Assembly (NCBI RefSeq): GCF_000744935.1
Contig: NZ_JQMW01000009.1
Location: forward strand, 1 to 64,000
Length of the DNA stretch: 64,000 bases
Reading direction: 5' to 3'
Source of the DNA: Clostridium sp. KNHs214
GTDB lineage: Bacteria; Bacillota; Clostridia; Clostridiales; Clostridiaceae
Part shown: one piece after another, positions 42,389 through 50,386 of the stretch
Layout: the number at the start of each line of letters is the position of its first letter
Position numbering within the stretch: the stretch's first letter is position 1
The notes under the pieces: model-generated
Seen by the model: the letters and a program-made list of their open reading frames with translations, nothing else
Databases searched by the model: none
Told to the model about the DNA's origin: nothing
Made by a program: the position numbers and the translations under genes

Positions 42389-43783
42389 TTAATGGTTATT
42401 ATCCTTTAAGATATTATGAATATAAAGAATAATAAAGAATATGCACATATTAGGTTCACTATAAAAAGAAAGTTTTTTCTGTTTAAAACATTCTTTCTTT
42501 TTATTAAACTCTATACTTTTAACAAAAATAGGGGCATACTGAGTATTTTCTGGTGTGGATATATTAGGCATTATAAAGTATTGTTCCTCTAATAAATCCT
42601 CAGACTTAAGTGAAAAGTTTTTATACCTTTCTACATCATCTAAATTTGGGGCTTCAGGCCAGCTTAAAATTACACCAGAGTTTACTAGTTGATATTTAAA
42701 TATATTATGAAGTATAGAATTATATTCCTTAAAATCTTTTATTGTAGATTGAATCAATAGGCAATTTAAATATAATATGATTTCTAAAGAAGAAAATGTA
42801 TTTTTTTTATCATCAGTTGAATAATAGAATATACCTAAGTTTTCATCGTATAATTTTATTAGGTCATGAAAGATTTTTTCACTTAATTCTTGGAATTTTA
42901 TAACAGGCATAAATTTATTTATAGAGGTTAAGTTTATAAATAAAAGAGATTTTTCCTCTATAGGTTTTTTAATCTCCTCTAAAGCTGTGTTTTCGTATTT
43001 ATTTAGCAATAGGTCACACACATCTAAAAGCAGTAATTTAGCATTTTCCTCTTTAGAATAATGATAAAATACGTTTAGACCAAAACAAATTTTATTTAAT
43101 TCTTCTAAGGATAAAGTATATAAATCATCTTTAAATTCTAAGAACATTTTTAGTATATCCAGTGAAAATTTTTTGAAGTCTTCACTATATTTGTCTCCAT
43201 AACAGGAGTATTTATAGTAAGCGGCCATAAATAGAGCTTGATCTGAAAATTTGAATTTTTTATTTTTATCTTCAAATACTATATTTTCAGAGAATGTTTC
43301 TGTAGAATCTATTTTATTTACAAACACACCTTCTGGATTTCTAAGATAAGAAGCATAAAATAAAAGTTGATTTCTACATATGGACATATATAATTTATAG
43401 TACAAGTATTTATCTTTACATATGTTTTCAAAATTCTTGTAGTGATCCAGTAATTCTAGAAGACAAAGGGTCATAAAGGCATTGGAAGAGGGGGGTACTT
43501 CTTTTTTAAACTTTTCCTCATTCCACATTAAATTTCCATATTCCTCTACTAATTTAGAATCTGCTTTTTTATAGATGCATAGTAGTGGAGAAAATCCTTT
43601 AATTATGTTAATATCGTTATTAGAAAAAGAGTTGTCCTTTAAATCTTCTAAGGGAATTGCAATTCCACATTTTGAATTTAAAACTATATGTTTTAATGAT
43701 TCCTTAGAAAGGTGAAAGAGTTCGCTGATAATACTATCTTTATTGATACTACTTATCCTTAAAAAAGGACCAATATATTTCAA
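42389..43783 (-). CDS. Conserved-looking 464-residue protein of unknown function
   Basis: Minus-strand gene, ATG at 43783 with GGTGG 7-8 bases upstream. The protein is soluble and strongly helical, with no signal peptide. Repeated helix pairs such as NAFMTLCLLELLDHYKNFEN, FSDQALFMAAYYKYSCYGDK, TFSSLEIILYLNCLLIQSTI and ILSWPEAPNLDDVERYKNFS resemble the alpha/alpha-barrel repeats of six-hairpin glycosidase-like or thioredoxin-fold YyaL proteins, but no catalytic motif is evident. Convergent with gatB and divergent from rdgB, so it is a single-gene unit. The function is not assigned. Confidence 0.6.
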   Translation of the reverse strand: MKYIGPFLRISSINKDSIISELFHLSKESLKHIVLNSKCGIAIPLEDLKDNSFSNNDINIIKGFSPLLCIYKKADSKLVEEYGNLMWNEEKFKKEVPPSSNAFMTLCLLELLDHYKNFENICKDKYLYYKLYMSICRNQLLFYASYLRNPEGVFVNKIDSTETFSENIVFEDKNKKFKFSDQALFMAAYYKYSCYGDKYSEDFKKFSLDILKMFLEFKDDLYTLSLEELNKICFGLNVFYHYSKEENAKLLLLDVCDLLLNKYENTALEEIKKPIEEKSLLFINLTSINKFMPVIKFQELSEKIFHDLIKLYDENLGIFYYSTDDKKNTFSSLEIILYLNCLLIQSTIKDFKEYNSILHNIFKYQLVNSGVILSWPEAPNLDDVERYKNFSLKSEDLLEEQYFIMPNISTPENTQYAPIFVKSIEFNKKKECFKQKKLSFYSEPNMCIFFIILYIHNILKDNNH

Positions 43784-43893
43784 AATATATACACCACCTA
43801 AAATTAATCCTTATAAGAATATATGAAAGTTTGCTGCAAATATTGCTTGTTTATTAAAAAAAGATTAAATAAACTTAAGGAGTGAATTATAAA

Positions 43894-44499
43894 GTGAAAA
43901 GATTGGTAGTAGCTAGTAATAATGAACATAAAATTGAAGAAATAAAAAATATACTTTCTAAATTTGATTTGGAAGTTTTATCTCTAAAGGAAGTAGGAAT
44001 AAATATTGATATAGAAGAAACAGGAACTACATTTATGGAAAATGCTTATATAAAGGCAAGTGAAATATATAAAATAGTAGAAGATGCTATGGTTTTAGCT
44101 GATGATTCAGGATTAATGGTGAATGCGTTAGGTGGAGCACCAGGTGTATATTCAGCACGTTTTGCAGGAGAGCATGGAAACTATAAAAAGAACAATGAGA
44201 AGCTTTTAGAAATGTTAAAAGGTATAAAGTATGAAGATAGAAAAGGTAAATTCGTATGTGCAATGGTTTTAATACTAGGAGAAGATAGAACTATAAAAGT
44301 TCAAGGAGAAGTGAATGGTTTTATTGTAGAAAATCAAGCTGGAGAAAATGGATTTGGATATGACTCGTTGTTTTACATACCAGAATATAATATGACTTTT
44401 GCTCAAATGGATGGGGAAATAAAGAATAAAATAAGCCATAGAGCTAGAGCTTTAAGAGAACTTGAAGATAACGTAAGAATTGCAATGCAGGGGGAATAA
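43894..44499 (+). CDS. rdgB: XTP/dITP diphosphatase (RdgB/HAM1)
   Basis: A 201-residue protein. GTG at 43894 is used because AAGGAG (43877-43882) lies 11 bases upstream and overlaps the other candidate GTG. Family motifs: VVASNNEHKIEEIK (substrate loop), TGTTFMENAYIKA, VLADDSGLMVNALGGAPGVY with the catalytic DDSG, ARFAG, GFGYDSLFY and the C-terminal KNKISHRARAL. It hydrolyses non-canonical purine triphosphates to monophosphates, cleaning the nucleotide pool. The next gene starts two bases after its stop, so the two are coupled. Confidence 0.94.
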   Translation: MKRLVVASNNEHKIEEIKNILSKFDLEVLSLKEVGINIDIEETGTTFMENAYIKASEIYKIVEDAMVLADDSGLMVNALGGAPGVYSARFAGEHGNYKKNNEKLLEMLKGIKYEDRKGKFVCAMVLILGEDRTIKVQGEVNGFIVENQAGENGFGYDSLFYIPEYNMTFAQMDGEIKNKISHRARALRELEDNVRIAMQGE

Positions 44500-44501
44500 G
44501 A

Positions 44502-44975
44502 GTGAAAATAGGCATTATAAGTGATACACATAGAAATTTAACTTGCATAAGTAAATTAGAGGATATATTTAAAGGAACTGATATGATAATACATTTAGGT
44601 GACAATGTTAAAGATGTAGATGAAATATCTAGTCATTTCAAATGCCCACTTATAAGTGTAAGAGGAAATTGTGATTTTACCAATAAGGTACCTGATGAAA
44701 TAGCAAAAGAAATAGGTGGAAAAAGGTTTTTTATAACCCATGGACATAAATATGATGTTAAGTGGGGAATAGATAAATTAAGATATAGAGCACTAGAATT
44801 ACAAGCAGATATAGTGTTATTTGGACACACTCATTGTTCCATGAATCAATGCATTGAAGGTATATGGTATGTAAATCCAGGAAGCCCATCTTTGCCTAGG
44901 GATGCCAGTAAAACCGTAGCCGTTATGACAATTGAGGGTGATAAGGTAGATATATCCATAATGGGAATAAACTAA
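44502..44975 (+). CDS. YfcE/MJ0936-type metallophosphoesterase
   Basis: A 157-residue protein starting at GTG 44502 behind GGGGAATAAGAG. Calcineurin-like motifs: GIISDTHRN (D-x-H), IIHLGDNVKDVDE (GDN), VRGNCDF (GNCD), FFITHGHKYDVK (THGH) and LFGHTHCSMNQC (GHTH). Small bacterial members are manganese-dependent phosphodiesterases of uncertain natural substrate. It forms a two-gene unit with rdgB, a pairing common in Firmicutes. A second paralogue lies at 61061. Confidence 0.88.
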   Translation: MKIGIISDTHRNLTCISKLEDIFKGTDMIIHLGDNVKDVDEISSHFKCPLISVRGNCDFTNKVPDEIAKEIGGKRFFITHGHKYDVKWGIDKLRYRALELQADIVLFGHTHCSMNQCIEGIWYVNPGSPSLPRDASKTVAVMTIEGDKVDISIMGIN

Positions 44976-45003
44976 AAAACACAAAAAAAATTCTAAAAAG
45001 GTA

Positions 45004-45032
45004 TTGACGAAATAGACAGTATAGTGTAGAAT
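45004..45032 (+). promoter_or_regulatory. Promoter of the tRNA operon
   Basis: TTGACG (45004-45009), 17-bp spacer, TAGAAT (45027-45032), about 65 bp before the first tRNA. Confidence 0.75.
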
Positions 45033-45097
45033 AATCATTGTCGTCGGGAACAAAACATCTGAAATGAAAAAGATGAAGTTTTCATAGACAGTGATTT

Positions 45098-45173
45098 CGG
45101 GGTGTGGCGCAGATGGGAGCGCGCGTGGTTTGGGACCATGAGGTCGCAGGTTCAATCCCTGTCACCCCGACCA
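45098..45173 (+). tRNA. tRNA-Pro(TGG)
   Basis: Acceptor CGGGGTG/CACCCCG, anticodon loop TTTGGGA, encoded CCA. Identical copy at 46107. Confidence 0.95.
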
Positions 45174-45181
45174 CAAAACCT

Positions 45182-45255
45182 GCGGGTGTTGCTCAATGGT
45201 AGAGCGCCAGCCTTCCAAGCTGGACACGAGGGTTCGATTCCCTTCACCCGCTCCA
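45182..45255 (+). tRNA. tRNA-Gly(TCC)
   Basis: Acceptor GCGGGTG/CACCCGC, anticodon loop CTTCCAA, encoded CCA. First of four copies. Confidence 0.95.
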
Positions 45256-45261
45256 GGATAT

Positions 45262-45338
45262 GCGTCTTTAGCTCAGTTGGATAGAGCAACGGCCTTCTAA
45301 GCCGTGTGCCGGGGGTTCGACTCCCTTAAGACGCACCA
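45262..45338 (+). tRNA. tRNA-Arg(TCT)
   Basis: Acceptor GCGTCTT/AAGACGC, anticodon loop CTTCTAA, encoded CCA. First of three copies. Confidence 0.95.
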
Positions 45339-45343
45339 AAAGT

Positions 45344-45419
45344 GTGCCATTAGCTCAGTTGGTAGAGCACCTGACTCTTAATCAGGGTGCCCAGGGTTCG
45401 AATCCCTGATGGCGCACCA
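45344..45419 (+). tRNA. tRNA-Lys(CTT)
   Basis: Acceptor GTGCCAT/ATGGCGC with one T-G pair, anticodon loop CTCTTAA, encoded CCA. Confidence 0.95.
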
Positions 45420-45432
45420 TTTATTTAAATAT

Positions 45433-45509
<77 letters not shown>

Positions 45510-45514
45510 TATAT

Positions 45515-45590
45515 TGGGATGTCGCCAAGTGGTAAGGCACTAGACTTTGACTCTAGCATTCCGTAGGTTCGAATCCTGCCATCCCAGCCA
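45515..45590 (+). tRNA. tRNA-Gln(TTG)
   Basis: Acceptor TGGGATG/CATCCCA, anticodon loop CTTTGAC, encoded CCA. Its charging in this organism probably depends on GatCAB. Confidence 0.95.
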
Positions 45591-45594
45591 AAAT

Positions 45595-45670
45595 GATCTA
45601 CTAGCTCAGTCGGTAGAGCACATGACTTTTAATCATGGTGTCCGGGGTTCGATTCCCCGGTAGATCACCA
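45595..45670 (+). tRNA. tRNA-Lys(TTT)
   Basis: Acceptor GATCTAC/GTAGATC, anticodon loop CTTTTAA, encoded CCA. Confidence 0.95.
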
Positions 45671-45675
45671 AAAAT

Positions 45676-45759
45676 GCAGGTGTGGCGGAATTGGCAGACG
45701 CACTAGACTTAGGATCTAGCGCCTACGGCGTGGGGGTTCGACTCCCTTCACCTGCACCA
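45676..45759 (+). tRNA. tRNA-Leu(TAG)
   Basis: 84-nt class II tRNA with a long variable arm (GCGCCTACGGCGT). Anticodon loop CTTAGGA, encoded CCA. Confidence 0.95.
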
Positions 45760-45763
45760 ATAA

Positions 45764-45839
45764 GCGGAAGTGGCTCAGCTGGTAGAGCGCCACCTTGCCA
45801 AGGTGGATGTCGCGGGTTCGAGTCCCGTCTTCCGCTCCA
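45764..45839 (+). tRNA. tRNA-Gly(GCC)
   Basis: Acceptor GCGGAAG/CTTCCGC, anticodon loop TTGCCAA, encoded CCA. Confidence 0.95.
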
Positions 45840-45848
45840 ATAAAACCT

Positions 45849-45922
45849 GCGGGTGTTGCTCAATGGTAGAGCGCTAGCCTTCCAAGCTAGACACGAGGGT
45901 TCGATTCCCTTCACCCGCTCCA
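45849..45922 (+). tRNA. tRNA-Gly(TCC)
   Basis: Second copy. The anticodon stem is CTAGC/GCTAG instead of CCAGC/GCTGG, a paired change that keeps the stem. Confidence 0.95.
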
Positions 45923-45928
45923 GGATAT

Positions 45929-46005
45929 GCGTCTTTAGCTCAGTTGGATAGAGCAACGGCCTTCTAAGCCGTGTGCCGGGGGTTCGACTCCCTTAAGACG
46001 CACCA
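45929..46005 (+). tRNA. tRNA-Arg(TCT)
   Basis: Second copy, identical to the one at 45262. Confidence 0.95.
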
Positions 46006-46010
46006 AAAGT

Positions 46011-46086
46011 GTGCCATTAGCTCAGTTGGTAGAGCACCTGACTCTTAATCAGGGTGCCCAGGGTTCGAATCCCTGATGGCGCACCA
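46011..46086 (+). tRNA. tRNA-Lys(CTT)
   Basis: Second copy, identical to the one at 45344. Confidence 0.95.
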
Positions 46087-46106
46087 TTTTTATAAAAATA
46101 CAATTT

Positions 46107-46182
46107 CGGGGTGTGGCGCAGATGGGAGCGCGCGTGGTTTGGGACCATGAGGTCGCAGGTTCAATCCCTGTCACCCCGACCA
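46107..46182 (+). tRNA. tRNA-Pro(TGG)
   Basis: Second copy, identical to the first. The preceding spacer differs, marking the start of the second block. Confidence 0.95.
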
Positions 46183-46190
46183 CAAAATTT

Positions 46191-46264
46191 GCGGGTGTTG
46201 CTCAATGGTAGAGCGCCAGCCTTCCAAGCTGGACACGAGGGTTCGATTCCCTTCACCCGCTCCA
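46191..46264 (+). tRNA. tRNA-Gly(TCC)
   Basis: Third copy, same as the one at 45182. Confidence 0.95.
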
Positions 46265-46270
46265 AGATGT

Positions 46271-46347
46271 GCGTCTTTAGCTCAGTTGGATAGAGCAACG
46301 GCCTTCTAAGCCGTGTGCCAGGGGTTCGACTCCCTTAAGACGCACCA
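46271..46347 (+). tRNA. tRNA-Arg(TCT)
   Basis: Third copy; one base differs in the variable/T-arm junction (GTGCCAGG for GTGCCGGG). Confidence 0.95.
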
Positions 46348-46360
46348 ATTATTTAAATAT

Positions 46361-46437
<77 letters not shown>

Positions 46438-46442
46438 TATAT

Positions 46443-46518
46443 TGGGATGTCGCCAAGTGGTAAGGCACTAGACTTTGACTCTAGCATTCCGTAGGTTCGA
46501 ATCCTGCCATCCCAGCCA
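46443..46518 (+). tRNA. tRNA-Gln(TTG)
   Basis: Second copy, identical to the first. Confidence 0.95.
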
Positions 46519-46521
46519 AAT

Positions 46522-46597
46522 GATCTACTAGCTCAGTCGGTAGAGCACATGACTTTTAATCATGGTGTCCGGGGTTCGATTCCCCGGTAGATCACCA
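46522..46597 (+). tRNA. tRNA-Lys(TTT)
   Basis: Second copy, identical to the first. Confidence 0.95.
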
Positions 46598-46601
46598 AAA
46601 T

Positions 46602-46685
46602 GCAGGTGTGGCGGAATTGGCAGACGCACTAGACTTAGGATCTAGCGCCAACGGCGTGGGGGTTCGACTCCCTTCACCTGCACCA
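46602..46685 (+). tRNA. tRNA-Leu(TAG)
   Basis: Second copy; one base differs in the variable-arm loop (CCAACGG for CCTACGG). Confidence 0.95.
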
Positions 46686-46689
46686 ATAA

Positions 46690-46765
46690 GCGGAAGTGGC
46701 TCAGTTGGTAGAGCGCCACCTTGCCAAGGTGGATGTCGCGGGTTCGAGTCCCGTCTTCCGCTCCA
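46690..46765 (+). tRNA. tRNA-Gly(GCC)
   Basis: Second copy; one D-loop base differs (CAGTTGG for CAGCTGG). Confidence 0.95.
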
Positions 46766-46774
46766 ACAAAACCT

Positions 46775-46848
46775 GCGGGTGTTGCTCAATGGTAGAGCGC
46801 CAGCCTTCCAAGCTGGACACGAGGGTTCGATTCCCTTCACCCGCTCCA
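46775..46848 (+). tRNA. tRNA-Gly(TCC)
   Basis: Fourth copy. Last gene before the hairpin at 46849. Confidence 0.95.
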
Positions 46849-46883
46849 AATGCGCCTTTGATTTAACAATTAAAGGCGCATTA
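46849..46883 (+). terminator. Hairpin between the tRNA block and tRNA-Arg(TCG)
   Basis: AATGCGCCTTT and AAAGGCGCATT around 13 bases, without a clear T-run. It is a terminator or a processing structure separating the last tRNA. Confidence 0.5.
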
Positions 46884-46903
46884 TTAATGAAGAGATATTT
46901 GTT

Positions 46904-46980
46904 GCGCCCATAGCTCAGTTGGATAGAGTGACAGACTTCGAATCTGGAGGTCGAGGGTTCGAATCCCCCTGGGCGCACCA
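46904..46980 (+). tRNA. tRNA-Arg(TCG)
   Basis: Acceptor GCGCCCA/TGGGCGC, anticodon loop CTTCGAA, encoded CCA. Its 3' end appears to be an integration site, as integrase debris follows at once. Confidence 0.93.
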
Positions 46981-47010
46981 TGTAAGGCAAAAACGTAGGG
47001 CACCTGTATC

Positions 47011-47055
47011 AAGGCTTTAGGAGATTTAGTAGATTCCTTAAAGCCTTCTTTTTTT
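47011..47055 (+). terminator. Terminator after tRNA-Arg
   Basis: AAGGCTTTAGGA (47011-47022) pairs with TCCTTAAAGCCTT (47035-47047), followed by CTTTTTTT. Confidence 0.8.
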
Positions 47056-47094
47056 ACCGATATTTTTAAAACGGCGGCAAAAATAAATAAAAAA

Positions 47095-47253
47095 TTAAAT
47101 AGACAGTATTTTATCTATTTTTTTAGCAACTTCTTTTTGCATATCTGGTAGGACGTGTGAGTAAGTATCTAGTGTCATAGACACAGTGGTATGTACTAAC
47201 CTTTCAGCAACTACTTTGGGGTTTACTCCAGCTTTCAAATTTTCTTTTAAGTA
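47095..47253 (-). pseudogene. C-terminal fragment of a tyrosine integrase
   Basis: The minus strand reads IYLKENLKAGVNPKVVAERL, then VHTTVSMTLDTYSHVLPDMQ and a tail KEVAKKIDKILSI ending at 47095. VxxRLGHxxxxxTLdxYsHvlp is the catalytic C-terminus of phage/ICE integrases, including the Tyr nucleophile in DTYSH. The usual G-H is V-H here. The rest of the gene is gone: a stop lies just upstream and the region to 47560 is scrambled. It sits 115 bp from the 3' end of tRNA-Arg, the classic position of int at an attachment site. Confidence 0.75.
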
Positions 47254-47255
47254 TA

Positions 47256-47569
47256 TGATCCTTTAGATAGTTTTTTAATAGTGCTATTTCAAAGTCAATG
47301 AATACTTCTATTTTTATTTCTTCCTTTTGAGATTCGCCAGGAATTCAATAGGTCTTAAAGGTGATGCATTAAAAGTAGGTAAGCATTGGTAGATATTTGG
47401 TGTGTCCTTTCTGTTGTAGTAAGAGAATTAATAGAGAAAGATAAAGGATAGTTTACAGAGAGAGCATATAAAAAAGTTAATAGGGCGTTAAGGCAGAAAT
47501 AGAAACTGTTATAAAAAGAGGGTAATACTCCTAATATGTAGAAGTGCTTATATTGAAGGAGGAATTGAT
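47256..47569. other. Scrambled phage/ICE remnant
   Basis: No intact ORF. Readable pieces on the plus strand (NSIGLKGDALKVGKHW, 47343-47390; VVRELIEKDKG, then FTERAYKKVNRALRQK, 47410-47502) are interrupted by stops, which suggests decayed coding sequence. Confidence 0.45.
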
Positions 47570-47782
47570 ATGAGTGATAATGCAACAGAACAGTTAGGTG
47601 CTTTTTTTAGTCAAAATACTTATAGACTTGAAACAGTAATTAAGCTATTAGTAAACAAAAATATTATAACCAAAGAAGAATTTAATAAAATGGCTAATGA
47701 CATTCTAGAATCCAAAAAGAAACAGCCAAAAACAAAAACTGACATAGTAGATAAATTAAAAGACAGGGTGTTTTTAAAGTAA
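47570..47782 (+). CDS. Small hypothetical protein, probable phage remnant cargo
   Basis: A 70-residue protein with AAGGAGG 7-8 bases before ATG. Helical, ending in a basic tail: FFSQNTYRLETVIKLLVNKN, IITKEEFNKMANDILESKKK. The IITKEEF motif is typical of short phage proteins of unknown role. It lies in the eroded element next to tRNA-Arg. Confidence 0.55.
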   Translation: MSDNATEQLGAFFSQNTYRLETVIKLLVNKNIITKEEFNKMANDILESKKKQPKTKTDIVDKLKDRVFLK

Positions 47783-47931
47783 AAAAGAAAATATTTAAAA
47801 TGGAGTTGGTAAGGAAATTAACTGAAATGTTAAATTAAGATTTTTATACATGGATATGTGACGTTGAATGGTAATAGTAGAATAATCTACAGTAAGAACT
47901 CTAAAAATTATAAAGTGTTTAACAAAAATGC

Positions 47932-47960
47932 TTGCATAAAAAGACAATTATTGTTATTAT
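47932..47960 (+). promoter_or_regulatory. Probable sigma-A promoter
   Basis: TTGCAT (47932-47937), 17-bp spacer, TATTAT (47955-47960), upstream of the gene at 48044. Confidence 0.5.
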
Positions 47961-48043
47961 ATATGTATAAATTTGGTATGAAAGGTTATAAAATGGAAAG
48001 GTGGTTTCATATCAAAAAATAAAGAAGAACGGGGAAGGTTGCT

Positions 48044-48256
48044 ATGAAATTAAATTTACAGAAACAAGAAGTCCTAAATATTTTAAAAGCTATAAGAAGT
48101 GAAAGAGCAGCAGCTAAGGAGTATTATGATGAACATAAGGAAGAGGAGAAAAGGGTTGGCGTAGCTTCACCGGAAGAATGGAAAGACATATATAATTCAA
48201 TAATTAGTCAAGCTCATGAAGAGGACGAGCTTACTATGATTGAACTTATGAAATAA
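48044..48256 (+). CDS. Small acidic protein of unknown function
   Basis: A 70-residue protein with GGGGAAGG 7 bases before ATG. Fully helical and charged: LQKQEVLNILKAIRSERAAA, EEWKDIYNSIISQAHEEDEL. No family recognised. Own promoter and terminator. Confidence 0.55.
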   Translation: MKLNLQKQEVLNILKAIRSERAAAKEYYDEHKEEEKRVGVASPEEWKDIYNSIISQAHEEDELTMIELMK

Positions 48257-48299
48257 GTCCTAAGCCTTAGGGCTTGGGCTTATTGCTTATTTTTTTATA
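48257..48299 (+). terminator. Terminator
   Basis: AAGTCCTAAGCC, loop TTAG, GGCTTGGGCTT, followed by ATTGCTTATTTTTTT. Confidence 0.75.
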
Positions 48300-48566
48300 C
48301 AAAACAATAAGCCGCACATTAATGTACGACTTAATTTTTCAATTAACAGATTAAACAGAAAGGATCATATCCATATCCTAATTATAATTTTAAATCTTCT
48401 ATATTGCAACAATAATTAGTAAATTCAGCTATTCAAAAAGACGATAGAATAGAGTTAATCAATAGACTAAGCAAATACAACTAAGAATAAACTATAAAAG
48501 AGGAGAAATGATAGGTTCACAGAATATATAAATTGAAGATAAAATAGTCTATTGAGGGTGATGGGT
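48300..48566. other. Spacer with a hairpin and a coding remnant
   Basis: An imperfect palindrome AAGCCGCACATTAATGTACG... at 48308-48335 followed by ATTTTTC may act as a terminator. Plus-strand 48417-48483 reads LVNSAIQKDDRIELINRLSK before a stop but has no start, so it looks like the tail of a lost phage-type gene. Confidence 0.4.
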
Positions 48567-49913
48567 ATGGATAAAAATAATAGGCAGTTACTACAGACGG
48601 TTTTAGATGTAGCTTATGATGGTATTGTAGTTGTGGATAAGGAAGGATATATTACCATGATGAATAAAGCCTACAGAGAATTTTTAGGAGTAAAAAAGGC
48701 TGTAGGCAGACACGTAACGCAGGTTATAGAAAATACTAGATTGCACTTGGTATCGAGAACGGGAAAAGAGGAGATCGGTGAACTTCAGGAAATAAAAGGA
48801 AGGTATATTGTAGCCACCCGCTTTCCTATAATAAAAAATGGAGAAATTCAAGGTGCTATAGGGAAAGTGCTATTTAGAAATGTAAAAGAACTTAATGATA
48901 TATATAATAGAATAAATAAAATGGAAAAAGAAATAAACAATTATAGAGGAAAGCTAAGTTCTTTAAATAGAGCAGTATATTATTTTAATGACATAATTGG
49001 CTCTAGTGAGGCAATTAATGAAACAAAATTACTTTGTAGCAGGGTGGCAAAGACTAATTCTAACGTTTTACTGTCAGGGGAAAGTGGCACAGGGAAAGAA
49101 CTATTTGCACATGCTATACATAATGAGAGTAATAGAAAATATGCCCCTTTTGTGAAGGTTAATTGTGCAGCTATTCCTATGGATCTTTTGGAATCAGAGT
49201 TGTTTGGTTATGAAAAAGGGGCTTTTACAGGAGCTGCTAATGGAGGAAAGATAGGAAAATTTGAGATGGCTCATGGAGGAAGTATATTTTTAGATGAAAT
49301 AGGTGATATGCCATTTCATATGCAGGTGAAGCTCTTAAGGGTAATACAAGAAAAAGAAGTGGAAAGAATAGGCTCAATGGGGCCTAAAAAGGTGGATATA
49401 AGAATAATATGTGCTACCAATCAGGATTTAGAGAAATTTGTTAAAGAGGGTAAGTTTAGAGCAGATTTATATTATAGGCTTAATGTGGTAAATATAAAGA
49501 TTCCTTCTCTAAGAGAAAGAGGAGGGGATATAGTTGAATTAACGGATTTTCTAATTAAAAAAATATGTAGTGATTTAAATAAAACTATAAAAGGTATTTC
49601 AAATGAAGGTATGGAGAGCTTAAAAGCTTATTATTGGCCTGGAAATGTAAGGGAATTAGAAAATTCCATAGAAAGAGCTATTAACCTTTTAGAAGAAAAT
49701 CAGCTAATACATTCAAGTCATTTGCCAAAAGAAATAACTGGTAAGTCAGAAGAGAAAATAGTGACTTTAGAGCAGTGTGTGTTCGAAGCAGAAAGAAAAG
49801 CTATTATAAATGCTTTAAAGGTTTATAGTGGTAATAGAAGTAGAACTGCAAAGGCTTTAGGCATAAGCAGATCCACTCTATATGAAAAAATGGATAAGTA
49901 TAAAATTCTGTAA
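48567..49913 (+). CDS. PAS-domain sigma-54 activator (enhancer-binding protein)
   Basis: A 448-residue protein. ATG at 48567 is best spaced from GAGGGTG. A PAS sensor (about 8-105) is linked by a coiled stretch (106-138) to the AAA+ domain: IIGSSEAI (144-151), Walker A GESGTGKE (171-178), sigma-54 contact loop GAFTGA (218-223), Walker B SIFLDE (239-244), arginine finger region [11 protein letters not shown], and [11 protein letters not shown] Fis-type HTH lies at the end (about 405-445, [20 protein letters not shown]). It binds upstream sites and opens sigma-54 promoters when its PAS ligand is sensed. The adjacent CoA-transferase gene has such a promoter and twin palindromes, so it is the obvious target. 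Confidence 0.92.
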   Translation: MDKNNRQLLQTVLDVAYDGIVVVDKEGYITMMNKAYREFLGVKKAVGRHVTQVIENTRLHLVSRTGKEEIGELQEIKGRYIVATRFPIIKNGEIQGAIGKVLFRNVKELNDIYNRINKMEKEINNYRGKLSSLNRAVYYFNDIIGSSEAINETKLLCSRVAKTNSNVLLSGESGTGKELFAHAIHNESNRKYAPFVKVNCAAIPMDLLESELFGYEKGAFTGAANGGKIGKFEMAHGGSIFLDEIGDMPFHMQVKLLRVIQEKEVERIGSMGPKKVDIRIICATNQDLEKFVKEGKFRADLYYRLNVVNIKIPSLRERGGDIVELTDFLIKKICSDLNKTIKGISNEGMESLKAYYWPGNVRELENSIERAINLLEENQLIHSSHLPKEITGKSEEKIVTLEQCVFEAERKAIINALKVYSGNRSRTAKALGISRSTLYEKMDKYKIL

Positions 49914-50095
49914 TATAAGACTGCTATGTTAAAGATTTAAAATTAGAGATTCAAACTTAGGGTATAAAATTAGCCACTATAAAGCTTTATAAAAATAGTG
50001 TAAATTTAACCAAGAATTCCTAATTAGTTGTAAGTAAATGAGGGAGATTTCACTGTGTGTACAATAAATAGTACAAGGAAAGGTATGATAAGATG

Positions 50096-50162
50096 AAATT
50101 GTACGAAATTTGCTACAGTTTTATTGAATAAACTAGAAATTGTATGGAAAATCATACAATTT
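50096..50162 (+). promoter_or_regulatory. Twin upstream activator sites
   Basis: Two 26-bp palindromes of identical architecture: AAATTGTA-N10-TACAGTTT (50096-50121) and AAATTGTA-N10-TACAATTT (50137-50162). Their centres are 41 bp apart, about four helical turns, and about 160-200 bp upstream of the -24/-12 promoter. This fits cooperative binding of the sigma-54 activator encoded upstream. Confidence 0.7.
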
Positions 50163-50320
50163 TGAGTATTAATAATGAGTATTTTGGTTTTAATTAAGTA
50201 AAAAATTTTATAAGCATATAAAAAATGGTTATTGTTGTTGTAATAGATTTGGAGCTAGTAGTTAATGTACGTACATTTATTATGATATGAATTTATAGAA
50301 AATTTTAAAAATTCCATAAA

Positions 50321-50336
50321 TGGCATGAATATTGCT
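50321..50336 (+). promoter_or_regulatory. Sigma-54 (-24/-12) promoter
   Basis: TGGCATGAATATTGCT has GG and GC exactly ten bases apart, matching TGGCAY-N5-TTGCW. It lies 50 bp before the CoA-transferase start. Confidence 0.82.
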
Positions 50337-50386
50337 TTCATAACTTGATTATGCATAATGTTTAATAGACTAAGGGGGTTATGAAT

